Source of the DNA: Herpetosiphon giganteus
Lineage (GTDB): Bacteria > Chloroflexota > Chloroflexia > Chloroflexales > Herpetosiphonaceae
Direction of reading: 5' to 3'
DNA length: 64,000 nt
Assembly: GCF_016907925.1 (NCBI RefSeq)
Contig: NZ_JAFBCZ010000010.1
Location: forward strand, 105,965-169,964
Below are positions 26,076 to 34,007 of this stretch, in pieces (position 1 is the stretch's first letter; every line of letters begins with the position of its first letter). The notes under the pieces were generated by a model, which ran no database searches, had not been told where the DNA came from, and saw only the letters and a list, made by a program, of their open reading frames with translations. The translations under genes were made by a program, and so were the position numbers.

Positions 26076-27494
26076 CTAGCCGACCGAACCTTCCATTTCC
26101 ATTTGGATCAAGCGGTTCAATTCGACAGCGTATTCCATGGGCAATTCGCGGGTGAATGGCTCCATAAAGCCCAACACAATCATTGAAAGTGCTTCGGCTT
26201 CGTCGAGGCCACGGCTCATCAGATAGAACAATTGCTCTTCGCCGATTTTGCCAACGGTTGCTTCGTGGGCCACGGTTGCTGAATCTTCCTCGATCTCGAT
26301 GTACGGAATCGTATCTGAGGCCGAACGATCGTCGAGAATCAATGCATCACAGACCACGTTGATTTTGGCGTTGTGTGCGCCGCGTTGAACTTTGGCCAAA
26401 CCACGATAGGTCGTGCGACCGCCGTTCTTCGAAACTGATTTGTTGGTAATGCGGCTGGTGGTGTCGGGAGCGCCGTGCACCATTTTGGCCCCAGCGTCTT
26501 GATGTTGGCCTTCGCCAGCGTAGGCAACTGAGAGCACCTCGCCCTTTGCGCCGCGACCCATCATGTAAACCGCTGGATACTTCATGGTCAACTTCGAGCC
26601 AATATTGCCATCGACCCATTCCATTGAAGCATCTTCATAGGCAACAGCGCGTTTGGTCACCAAATTGAAAATGTTGTTAGCCCAGTTTTGAATCGTGGTA
26701 TAGCGGCATTTACCACCTTTTTTGATGATAATTTCAACCACTGCTGAGTGCAGCGAGTTGGTGCTATAGACTGGCGCGGTACAACCTTCGATATAGTGAA
26801 CTTCTGCGCCTTCGTCAACGATAATCAAGGTGCGTTCGAATTGGCCCATGTTTTCAGCATTGATGCGGAAATAGGCTTGCAATGGAATATCGACCTTGAC
26901 ACCTTTTGGCACATACACGAACGAGCCACCAGACCAAACTGCGGTGTTCAAAGCAGCAAATTTGTTATCTGCTGAAGGAATGATCGTGCCGAAATATTCC
27001 TTGAACAACTCTGGATATTCTTTCAAGCCAGTATCGGTATCAAGGAAGATCACGCCCAGTTTTTCCCACTCTTCGCGCAACGAGTGGTAAACAACTTCTG
27101 ATTCGTATTGAGCGCCAACGCCAGCCAAGAACTTGCGTTCGGCTTCAGGAATACCCAATTTTTCAAAGGTATTCTTGATATTTTCTGGCACATCGTCCCA
27201 GCTATTTTCGGCCCGTTCGCCAGGCCGCACATAGTAGTGAATATCTTGGAAATCCAACTCAGCCAAGCGTGGGTTGGCCCACACGCCACTGACTGGCAGT
27301 GGTTTTTTATGGAAAATTTCCAGCGCCTTCAAGCGGCGTTGCAACATCCATTCAGGTTCGCCCTTCATTTCCGAGATCGTGCGCACAATATCGGCATTCA
27401 GACCTTTTGAAGATTTGAATGTGTAGTTCTCTTCGTCGCGAAAGCCGTACTTCGAGTAATCAAACTCGATCTCGTTTTGTGCAGGGTTGGACAT
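26076..27494 (-). CDS. sufB: Fe-S cluster assembly scaffold SufB
   Basis: Scaffold subunit of the SufBC2D complex, which builds iron-sulfur clusters. 472 residues, the normal size. The SufB-type N-terminal region is present and the conserved beta-helix core ends in [20 protein letters not shown]. Family cysteines and the core sequence [16 protein letters not shown] are visible. AGGAGG lies eight bases before the ATG. It is placed unusually, downstream of sufU and a toxin-antitoxin-like pair instead of next to sufC and sufD. Confidence 0.96.
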   Translation of the reverse strand: MSNPAQNEIEFDYSKYGFRDEENYTFKSSKGLNADIVRTISEMKGEPEWMLQRRLKALEIFHKKPLPVSGVWANPRLAELDFQDIHYYVRPGERAENSWDDVPENIKNTFEKLGIPEAERKFLAGVGAQYESEVVYHSLREEWEKLGVIFLDTDTGLKEYPELFKEYFGTIIPSADNKFAALNTAVWSGGSFVYVPKGVKVDIPLQAYFRINAENMGQFERTLIIVDEGAEVHYIEGCTAPVYSTNSLHSAVVEIIIKKGGKCRYTTIQNWANNIFNLVTKRAVAYEDASMEWVDGNIGSKLTMKYPAVYMMGRGAKGEVLSVAYAGEGQHQDAGAKMVHGAPDTTSRITNKSVSKNGGRTTYRGLAKVQRGAHNAKINVVCDALILDDRSASDTIPYIEIEEDSATVAHEATVGKIGEEQLFYLMSRGLDEAEALSMIVLGFMEPFTRELPMEYAVELNRLIQMEMEGSVG

Positions 27495-27539
27495 GCCCTG
27501 AGCCTCCTATAGTGTGATCACGAATAAGTGATGAGATTG

Positions 27540-28028
27540 TTAGTTAATAAATTGTTGAACTGAATCAACTTCAGGATCAAAAACAACTACTTGTTCTTGT
27601 AAACCAGCACGAATCAAGCGTTTATCTGATGTACATAACACTAGTTTAGTGTTTGTAGCAGCCATTGTTAATTTAAGCCGTAATGCGGTAGCTAAGATCA
27701 AAGCATCACTACTATTAATATTATAGTTAGGGATGATTTTTAATGATTGTGTAATATCATCATCAATAATTGATGTAATCATTACTTCAGGATTTTGAAT
27801 AAAATCTTGATTGAGATGATAAACAGCAGCCTGATAAAGGTTATTATTGATCCGACCATCATTACGTTTTCTTGTAAGTATCGAAAGTACCTCAAGAATT
27901 CCAATAACAGAACATCCTCGTTGTTTTGCAGAAAAATTGGCGAAAAGATCGTTAACAGCCGGTGTACCAATTTCAATGCTATAACGTTTTATCAAAGCAC
28001 TTGCATCGTAAAATAAAAATACACTCAC
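27540..28028 (-). CDS. PIN-domain protein, putative VapC-like toxin
   Basis: 162 residues. The PIN fold is shown by the N-terminal FYDASALIKRY with the first metal-binding aspartate, a glutamate in GILEVLSILTRKR, and the NSSDALILATA motif with the third acid residue. PIN toxins are Mg-dependent RNases. It starts with GTG overlapping the stop of the small upstream gene (GTGA), the usual antitoxin-toxin layout. It is distinctly AT-rich, so it was probably acquired recently and inserted into the suf locus. Toxicity is inferred, not shown. Confidence 0.75.
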   Translation of the reverse strand: MSVFLFYDASALIKRYSIEIGTPAVNDLFANFSAKQRGCSVIGILEVLSILTRKRNDGRINNNLYQAAVYHLNQDFIQNPEVMITSIIDDDITQSLKIIPNYNINSSDALILATALRLKLTMAATNTKLVLCTSDKRLIRAGLQEQVVVFDPEVDSVQQFIN

Positions 28029-28273
28029 CTTAATCGCTGCTCCAATAAATCGTTGGTTAGTTCATTAGGTGATAAAGACTGAGCCATAGCCTGTTGCAAC
28101 TGCTCGATTGAATATTCAGTTGTTGGAGGCGCTTCAACACTTTGTTGTAAAGCGATGCTCCACTGCTCGCGAATACTTCTTGGTTGATTCAGAGTAGCAC
28201 CTTTTAGTTTGGTCAATTCTTGCTCTAAAAAAGTAATCCGTTCAGCAAGATATTCAATCGTTAGCGTTGTCAT
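28025..28273 (-). CDS. Small coiled-coil protein, putative antitoxin partner of the PIN protein
   Basis: 82 residues, rich in Glu, Gln and Leu, with a heptad-like helix (ITFLEQELTKLKG). It overlaps the PIN gene by four bases downstream and sufU by four bases upstream. The position and size fit an antitoxin, but there is no clear AbrB or ribbon-helix-helix DNA-binding motif, so the assignment rests on context. Confidence 0.55.
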   Translation of the reverse strand: MTTLTIEYLAERITFLEQELTKLKGATLNQPRSIREQWSIALQQSVEAPPTTEYSIEQLQQAMAQSLSPNELTNDLLEQRLR

Positions 28274-28665
28274 AGGCTATCCTCATCGTCGTCTACGAGA
28301 TTGACCCCGTAGAGACCGGCTTTGAGCGTTTTGAGCGAGAGCAAGGCGCATTTCAGCCGCACAGGCCCAATCGGTATCCCCAATAAATCGAGGATGGTTT
28401 GTTTATCAAAGGCTTTGGCTTCATCGACGCTTTTGCCAGTCAGTTCTTCGCTGAGCATCGAGGCTGAAGCTTGGCTGATTGCGCAGCCTTTGCCTTTAAA
28501 TTTTACATCAACAATCCGCTCATTTTCGACCAACAAATAAATGCTAAGTTGGTCGCCGCACAACGGGTTGTGCTCGTGTTGCACAATCGTTGCTTGCTCA
28601 AGCTCGCCGTAATTTCGCGGATGACGATAGTGATCTAATATATTTTCACGATATAAATCGTCCAC
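28270..28665 (-). CDS. sufU: SufU-type cluster assembly protein
   Basis: Zinc-dependent sulfurtransferase or scaffold that takes persulfide sulfur from SufS. 131 residues. The ligand set C36-x-D38, C61 and C106 is intact (CGDQLS, GKGCAISQASASM, RLKCALLSLKTLKAG). It lacks the roughly 17-residue insertion before the last cysteine found in Bacillus SufU, though the surrounding sequence is SufU-like rather than IscU-like. It starts with GTG, with GAGG four bases upstream inside the end of sufS. It overlaps the antitoxin-like gene by four bases. Confidence 0.93.
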   Translation of the reverse strand: MDDLYRENILDHYRHPRNYGELEQATIVQHEHNPLCGDQLSIYLLVENERIVDVKFKGKGCAISQASASMLSEELTGKSVDEAKAFDKQTILDLLGIPIGPVRLKCALLSLKTLKAGLYGVNLVDDDEDSL

Positions 28666-28671
28666 AATGCC

Positions 28672-29910
28672 TCACAGTTGGAAGGTATCGCGCGCCAAAA
28701 CCAAGGCTTCGGCCAGCCGATCAATTTCTTCCTCAAGCGTGTATAGGTAGAATGATGCGCGCACCGTTGCTGGTACGCCAAAAATATCGTGCAATGGATG
28801 GGTACAATGATGCCCCGCCCGCACTGCAATCCCTTGTGTATCGAGAATCGCCGCCACATCATGGGCATGCACGCCAGCCAAGGTAAAACTCAACAAGCCA
28901 CCGCGCTCGGCAGCAGGCGGGCCAAAAATGGTCAGCCCATCGATGGTACTGAGTTTATCCCAAGCGTAATGGGTCAACTGGCGTTCGCGCTCGTGAATCG
29001 CCTCCATCCCAAGCCCATTCAAGAAGTCAATCGCCGCACCAAGGCCAATCGCCTCGGCAATCGCTGGCGTGCCTGCCTCGAATTTCCATGGGAGATCGTT
29101 CCATGAGCTTTCGCGTAGCCCGACCCGTTTAATCATATCGCCGCCACCCATAAACGGCGGCATCGCTTCGAGTAATTCGCGCCGCGCCCACAGCACGCCA
29201 ATGCCAGTTGGGCCGCACATTTTATGCCCCGAGAAGGCCAAGAAATCGCAGCCAAGCGCTTGTACATTGACTGGAATATGCGGCACGCTTTGCGCTCCAT
29301 CAAGCAGAACCAAAGCCCCAACCTGCTTAGCGGCAGCAATCACCGTTTCAACCGGATTGATCGTGCCCAGCACATTCGACATATGCGTCAGCGCTACAAG
29401 TTTGGTACGCTTGGTCAATAGTTGATCAAGCTTGCTCAAATCAAGTCGGCCCTGATCATCAAGCTCGATAAAATCAAGCTCCACACCGATTTGGGCGGCT
29501 AGCAATTGCCATGGCACCAAATTCGAGTGATGTTCGCTGACGGTGAGCAAAATTCGGTCGCCAGCTTGCAGATTGGCGCGGCCCCAGCTTTGGGCAACCA
29601 AGTTGATTGCTTCGGTAGCGTTACGGGTAAAAATAATTTCTTTGGTCGATTTTGCGCCGATAAAGCGGCCAATCGTGCGGCGCGTGCCTTCATAGGCTTC
29701 GGTTGCCGCTTCGCTAATCTGATACACGCCCCGATGCACATTCGCATTAATCGTGCGATAGTAGCGATCCATCGCATCGAGCACAGCTAGCGGTTTTTGC
29801 GCAGTCGCAGTGCTATCCAAGTAGGCTAGGCGATGGCCGTTAATCGATTGATCCAAGAGCGGAAATTGCTCGCGAATGGCGTTAACATCAAGGGTTGTTT
29901 GTACAGACAT
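28672..29910 (-). CDS. sufS: Cysteine desulfurase SufS
   Basis: PLP-dependent enzyme that removes sulfur from cysteine for cluster assembly. 412 residues. The PLP lysine is K230 in LAFSGHKMCGPTG, and the catalytic cysteine is C369 in RAGHHCTHPLHD, the SufS/SufE-class loop. Other conserved sites are EHHSNLVPW and LDGAQSVPH. It lies just downstream of the GxxExxY cassette, 6 bp upstream of sufU. The ATG has only a weak GGTGAG upstream. Confidence 0.95.
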   Translation of the reverse strand: MSVQTTLDVNAIREQFPLLDQSINGHRLAYLDSTATAQKPLAVLDAMDRYYRTINANVHRGVYQISEAATEAYEGTRRTIGRFIGAKSTKEIIFTRNATEAINLVAQSWGRANLQAGDRILLTVSEHHSNLVPWQLLAAQIGVELDFIELDDQGRLDLSKLDQLLTKRTKLVALTHMSNVLGTINPVETVIAAAKQVGALVLLDGAQSVPHIPVNVQALGCDFLAFSGHKMCGPTGIGVLWARRELLEAMPPFMGGGDMIKRVGLRESSWNDLPWKFEAGTPAIAEAIGLGAAIDFLNGLGMEAIHERERQLTHYAWDKLSTIDGLTIFGPPAAERGGLLSFTLAGVHAHDVAAILDTQGIAVRAGHHCTHPLHDIFGVPATVRASFYLYTLEEEIDRLAEALVLARDTFQL

Positions 29911-29922
29911 AACTCACCAATA

Positions 29923-29991
29923 TCCGATCCACGAAGGACACGAAGAGCACGAAGAATGGGAACCGCGAAGGACGCGAAGAACGCTAAGTAT
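29923..29991. repeat. CACGAAG-type flank left of the second GxxExxY gene
   Basis: A 9 bp-period tract starts TCCGATCCACGAAG and ends CGAAGAACGCTAAG (29975-29988). Its end is the inverted match of 30466-30479 on the other side of the gene. Bases 29926-29945 are identical to the reverse complement of 6819-6838. Confidence 0.85.
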
Positions 29992-30370
29992 CGTTACTCA
30001 AGATTAAGCGTTTCCATTCCAAGGTTGGCCGACTATGAAAATTGGCCAAAATCCCAAGCGGTTTGTGCGTCGCTTTGAGATAATTTAATAACTGGGCATG
30101 TTCAACCGATGTTAGTCGTTGAATTGCCTTTATTTCAACAATAATCTGGTCAAAGCAAACTAAATCGGCAATATACAGTTTATTTAAGATCGTTTGTTTA
30201 TAGCGAATTGGCAATGGCTGTTGACGAACAAAAGGAATCTGGCGTTGAGTCAATTCCAATTCAAAGGCTTCTTGGTAAACAGCCTCTAAGAAACCACTGC
30301 CCAACTCGCGATGCACCTCTATCGCCGCTCCAACCACAGCAAACACTTGCTCAGCTAATAATAACGTCAT
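29984..30370 (-). CDS. GxxExxY family protein (PD-(D/E)XK nuclease-like), second copy
   Basis: 128 residues from the ATG at 30370, with GGAG seven bases upstream; further in-frame ATG codons lie at 30373 and 30397. G26-FL-E29-AV-Y32 gives the family name, and D69 with E79-I-K81 matches a D...ExK nuclease core. It shares the family fold with the protein at 18254, but the two sequences are well diverged. The TAG stop lies inside the flanking CTTAGCG repeat. Inverted copies of a CACGAAG-type tract bracket the gene. It separates sufD from sufS in the suf locus. The true role is unknown. Confidence 0.82.
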   Translation of the reverse strand: MTLLLAEQVFAVVGAAIEVHRELGSGFLEAVYQEAFELELTQRQIPFVRQQPLPIRYKQTILNKLYIADLVCFDQIIVEIKAIQRLTSVEHAQLLNYLKATHKPLGILANFHSRPTLEWKRLILSNDT

Positions 30371-30463
30371 CATTGTTCTCCAAAATAGATCAATCAATAT
30401 CTACTGCTAGATACATTGATCGTTCATTTTTGGCGAATCAACCTCGATTTTTGTTAATTATTA

Positions 30464-30526
30464 ACCTTAGCGTTCTTCGTGCTCTTCGTGGTTTCAATCT
30501 TAATATATTGACTGAAACCACGAAGA
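30464..30526. repeat. CACGAAG-type flank right of the second GxxExxY gene, with internal hairpin
   Basis: CTTAGCGTTCTTCG (30466-30479) inverts 29975-29988. Just beyond, CTTCGTGGTTTCA (30484-30496) and TGAAACCACGAAG (30513-30525) form a perfect 13 bp stem with a 16-base loop. This hairpin lies 11 bp after sufD. Confidence 0.85.
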
Positions 30527-30536
30527 TTTTTGCTGT

Positions 30537-31727
30537 TTAAACTTTTTCGGCGACGATGGTTTCGACGCGTTCGCGTACAGCTTCGTCAGGAATCATATCG
30601 ATGATTTCGCCGACAAAGCCCAACACGATTGTGCGCTTGGCTTCGGCAAATGGCAAACCGCGTGATTGCAGATAGAACAACTGCTCTTCGTCGATTTGGC
30701 CGCTGGTCGAGCCGTGGCCTGCCTTAACTTCATTGGCATCAATCTCCAAGCCTGGAATTGAATCCGAGCGTGAAGTTTTGCTCAAGTGCAAGGCATTTTC
30801 GCGCAAGTCGGAGTTGGTACCTTGGCCAGTGGCGGGAATTTTGACCATGCCATCGAAAACAGCATAGGCTTCATCATCGACCACGGTTTTGAAGTTAATT
30901 TGGCCTTCGGTGTTCAAGCCAATGTGGTTGAGTTTGGGTGCAACCAGCAAGTTTTGCGTGCCATTGCCATACAACAAACCATTCCAATTGACGCTTGAGC
31001 CGTTGCCGCTCAAATTGGCTTCCAAGGTAACGTGCTGCACAGCGCTGCCAACCACCACATTCAACCATTCTGCTTGAGCATCGCGGTTAATGCGGATTTG
31101 TTGGCTACCGAGCACGTAAACATTGTTATTCAAGGTTTGCACGCTGCTGAAATTAACTTGGCCACCATCGCCAACCTCAATTTCAACCCCGGTCAAAACC
31201 ACTGCGCTGGCCGCAAAATCAGCTGAGCTAATTTCTTCGATCACATTGATCGAGCTATGGCGCTCAGTCACGATCAGCGTGCGGGGCGCGACAATTGTGC
31301 CAGCATTAGCGACGTGATAGCGAATCCGAACCAATTCTTCGACCGCAACATCTTTGGCAACGTGGATGAAAATCCCACCGTTGACCAAGGCATTGTTGAG
31401 CGCTGAATAAGGATCGCGGCTGGTTTGCACAGCGCTGCCAAGCACCCGTTGCACCAACTCGGCGTGGCTTTGAATCGCTTCAGCCAAAGGCAAAATCGTT
31501 ACGCCTTCAGCGCCAGCAAATTCAACCGAAACTTCGGCCTCAGCAACGCTATAATCGGCCAGATTAAAACCCTTGAGGTTGGTTCGTCGCCAATCTGGTT
31601 GCTCGGCAGTTTCGAATGCTTGCCACGCTTCACGGCGGCGGCTCGTGAGCCATTCTGGCTCGTTGCGGCTGGCCAGCAAGGCCTCAAATTGCGCCACATC
31701 AAAGGTAGATTGCAAATTAGCTGGCAT
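30537..31727 (-). CDS. sufD: Fe-S cluster assembly protein SufD
   Basis: SufB-related subunit of the SufBC2D complex, 396 residues from the ATG at 31727, which overlaps the sufC end by 11 bases. A longer frame to 31808 lies within sufC. The C-terminal core GHGSTSGQIDEEQLFYLQSR with FAEAKRTIVLGFVGE is the SufB/SufD hallmark. It follows sufC directly and is cut off from sufS by the GxxExxY cassette. Confidence 0.93.
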   Translation of the reverse strand: MPANLQSTFDVAQFEALLASRNEPEWLTSRRREAWQAFETAEQPDWRRTNLKGFNLADYSVAEAEVSVEFAGAEGVTILPLAEAIQSHAELVQRVLGSAVQTSRDPYSALNNALVNGGIFIHVAKDVAVEELVRIRYHVANAGTIVAPRTLIVTERHSSINVIEEISSADFAASAVVLTGVEIEVGDGGQVNFSSVQTLNNNVYVLGSQQIRINRDAQAEWLNVVVGSAVQHVTLEANLSGNGSSVNWNGLLYGNGTQNLLVAPKLNHIGLNTEGQINFKTVVDDEAYAVFDGMVKIPATGQGTNSDLRENALHLSKTSRSDSIPGLEIDANEVKAGHGSTSGQIDEEQLFYLQSRGLPFAEAKRTIVLGFVGEIIDMIPDEAVRERVETIVAEKV

Positions 31728-32508
31728 TGCCAAACACTTCCTCTCGAATGAAATCGTAGCCTTTTTCTTCGAGTTCCAAAGCCATTTCAGGGCCACCTTC
31801 GCGCACAATTTGGCCGTTCATCAAAACGTGCACATAATCGGGCTTGATGTAGTTGAGCAAGCGTTGGTAGTGGGTGATGACCAACACGCCAAGTTCAGGC
31901 TTTTCGGCTTTAACTTTGTTGACACCTTCGGCCACAATTTTCAATGCGTCGATGTCAAGCCCTGAATCGGTTTCGTCCATGATGGAGATTGAAGGCTGCA
32001 ACATGGCCATTTGCAAAATTTCGAGCCGTTTCTTTTCGCCACCAGAGAAACCTTCGTTCAAATAGCGGCGGGCAAAATCAGGAGCCATTTCCAACATATC
32101 CATGCGCGATTTGATCACTTTGCGATATTCGGCCATTGGAATGGCGGTCGACTTTGGATCAACGCCTTCTTGAGCGCGATGGGCGTTCAAGGCTGCGCGC
32201 AAGAAGTTGGCAACGGTTACCCCAGCAACGGCGACTGGATATTGGAATGCAAGGAACAAGCCCAATTTTGAACGATCATTTGGTTCGAGGTCAAGCACAT
32301 CTTGGCCTTTGTACCAAACTTCGCCTTCGGTCACTTCGTAGCGTGGGTGACCAGCGAGGGTATACGCCAAGGTCGACTTGCCTGAGCCATTTGGCCCCAT
32401 GATGGCGTGAATTTTGCCTTCTTCGATGGTCAGATTAATACCTTTGAGAATTTCTTTGCCATCGACCGCAACGTGCAAGTTGCGAATGACCAAATTGTTG
32501 GCGCTCAT
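31717..32508 (-). CDS. sufC: Fe-S cluster assembly ATPase SufC
   Basis: ABC-type ATPase of the SufBC2D complex, 263 residues from the ATG at 32508, with AGGAG four bases upstream; an ATG five codons earlier is less well placed. Walker A GPNGSGKST, signature FSGGEKKRLEI and Walker B SISIMDETDSGLD are present. Together they show the SufC form, with the conserved MDETDSGLD. It is soluble and has no membrane partner of its own. It is the second gene after sufR. Confidence 0.96.
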   Translation of the reverse strand: MSANNLVIRNLHVAVDGKEILKGINLTIEEGKIHAIMGPNGSGKSTLAYTLAGHPRYEVTEGEVWYKGQDVLDLEPNDRSKLGLFLAFQYPVAVAGVTVANFLRAALNAHRAQEGVDPKSTAIPMAEYRKVIKSRMDMLEMAPDFARRYLNEGFSGGEKKRLEILQMAMLQPSISIMDETDSGLDIDALKIVAEGVNKVKAEKPELGVLVITHYQRLLNYIKPDYVHVLMNGQIVREGGPEMALELEEKGYDFIREEVFGNAS

Positions 32509-32580
32509 GACACTCCTATTCAAGATTGCTATTCAAGACAACAGCATGGCATGCCCTTGCATTGCCAGCCGCCAAAGAAC

Positions 32581-33243
32581 TTAGTTATGCTTCTCGATCC
32601 CAATCTCATCGGCCTTAATCACAAAGTGACAGCCGTTATGACCTTCGACCATGCGGCGTTGAATTTCAACTTCATGGCCGAGTGCAGTTTCCATCATTTG
32701 GCGTTCCATGCTACATAAACTATCGTGGGTTTGAGCGACCTCAAAATAGGGGCAGGCATACTCGCTCACCACCCAACCACCACCAGGCGATTCGGCGACA
32801 TTAATCGACATACCTTTGCGGTTCATCGTGTAGACGAACTGCATTAAACGCTCACGCAAGGCCACATTGGCTGGATGATCGCCCGTGTAGAGCGTTGCCA
32901 AGCGGGTGCCAACCCGACTGAGCAATTGAGCCATGCCCTCTGGGCCTTCGGTTGCCAAAATTTCTTCGAGCAACACATTGAGCAACACATCGTAGCCCTT
33001 GGGAAACAGCGATTGCGCCTTCGCAGTCAGGGTGTAGCGATAGGAAGGACGGCCTGGTCCTTGGCGAATTTTGCTGGGACTAATGAGGCCTTGGTTGGTG
33101 AGATGAGTTAGTTGTTCGCGCACCGCAGTTGTGCTCACAGCCAGCGCATCTTCCAATTCCTTGACAGTCGCTGAACCTTTACGCTGAATGTAGCTCACAA
33201 TATCGCCGGCGGGCGTTCCTTCTCTGATACCAAACACGGTCAT
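32581..33243 (-). CDS. sufR: SufR-family iron-sulfur-sensing repressor
   Basis: 220 residues. The N-terminal winged helix (about 15-60) resembles ArsR/DeoR-type domains (VKELEDALAVSTTAVREQL). Three cysteines, C164, C177 and C205, are spaced x12 and x27, the pattern of SufR proteins with three Cys ligands and one other ligand. SufR holds a 4Fe-4S cluster and represses the suf operon when clusters are sufficient. GAGG lies five bases before the ATG at 33243. It is the first gene of the locus and is controlled by the promoter at 33300-33328, so it probably represses itself. Confidence 0.9.
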   Translation of the reverse strand: MTVFGIREGTPAGDIVSYIQRKGSATVKELEDALAVSTTAVREQLTHLTNQGLISPSKIRQGPGRPSYRYTLTAKAQSLFPKGYDVLLNVLLEEILATEGPEGMAQLLSRVGTRLATLYTGDHPANVALRERLMQFVYTMNRKGMSINVAESPGGGWVVSEYACPYFEVAQTHDSLCSMERQMMETALGHEVEIQRRMVEGHNGCHFVIKADEIGIEKHN

Positions 33244-33291
33244 AGATACCTCGCATTTTGCCTTTGACCATACCGTTGCATGGTTCGTTAT

Positions 33292-33328
33292 TGAGAATGA
33301 TTATAAATCGAGAATCATTTTCTGTCAA
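33292..33328 (-). promoter_or_regulatory. suf promoter with overlapping Fur/SufR-like operator
   Basis: On the minus strand TTGACA (33323-33328) and TATAAT (33300-33305) are 17 bp apart, a perfect consensus promoter. A 7-1-7 box TGAGAATGATTATAA (33292-33306) matches the Fur-family consensus at 12 of 14 positions; a second, weaker one is at 33309-33323. The arms AATGATT/AATCATT form a dyad over the -10 and spacer. Repression by SufR, Fur or both is plausible. Confidence 0.75.
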
Positions 33329-33475
33329 TAAAATCGGAAAAAACTGTGTTTATTCGTAGTTTCAGCCTGTTTTAAACCAAAACAAGCCCATTCTAGGGCA
33401 GATTTGGGGCAATAACCATACCAATGAGTGCTCAAGGCAGCCTAGGCGGCTGCAAAAATATTGATGAGAAGTTGA

Positions 33476-33871
33476 TTAAGCAGCCAATAATTCTTGGTGC
33501 AAGCGTTGAAGTTGGGCAATTGTGCGTTGGGTACGCGGGTGTTGCTCGCCAAAACGGGCAAGATCGCCTTGCAAACGCACCTCGACCGTTTGCAAATTGC
33601 GCCGCCGATTGAGCCAGCGTTGATAGTGAGCGGTGGCCTGCCGATAGACTGCTTGGGCTTGAACAAGCACAGGATTACCATACATCGCGCCAATTAAGCA
33701 CCACAAATGTTTATCGCTGGCCAAAGGGCGCAAATTGGCTGGATTATGCCGCCATGCTTTGAGCAAACGGGTATTAGCGTTGACCGCACTGCGAATTTGG
33801 TCGGCCTCGCTTGAGGAATAGTGTTCAGCAAACCATTGCAATACTGCTTCGATTCCCGTTACTGGATGCAT
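33476..33871 (-). CDS. Hypothetical protein, 131 residues
   Basis: The ATG at 33871 has AGGAGG six bases upstream. I do not recognise the family. The sequence is helical, with a Trp- and Arg-rich C-terminal half (RQATAHYQRWLNRRRNLQTV) that may form a coiled coil. There is no signal or membrane segment. It is divergent from the secreted-protein gene at 34008, and three copies of an 8-mer lie between them. Confidence 0.6.
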   Translation of the reverse strand: MHPVTGIEAVLQWFAEHYSSSEADQIRSAVNANTRLLKAWRHNPANLRPLASDKHLWCLIGAMYGNPVLVQAQAVYRQATAHYQRWLNRRRNLQTVEVRLQGDLARFGEQHPRTQRTIAQLQRLHQELLAA

Positions 33872-33913
33872 TGCAGACCTCCTAAACAATGTTGGTTTGA
33901 GCATAGCAGCACG

Positions 33914-33967
33914 TTGTGACAACAACTGTCACAATGTTTTGTCACAATTTCGATTCAGGGGTATAGT
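33914..33967 (+). promoter_or_regulatory. Triple TTGTGACA array over a promoter
   Basis: TTGTGACA occurs at 33914-33921, and as its complement at 33927-33934 and 33940-33947, evenly spaced at 13 bp. The first two form a perfect dyad. A promoter with TTGTCA (33939-33944) and TATAGT (33962-33967), 17 bp apart, overlaps the third copy. This looks like an operator for an unknown regulator. Confidence 0.65.
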
Positions 33968-34007
33968 TGCGCTCTATTGAAGGCTTGCTGTTGAAAGGAA
34001 GATAGAC

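Noticed and set aside
33424..33612. Small plus-strand frame next to sufR
   Set aside because: It overlaps the AGGAGG-led hypothetical gene on the other strand and lacks any protein-like pattern.
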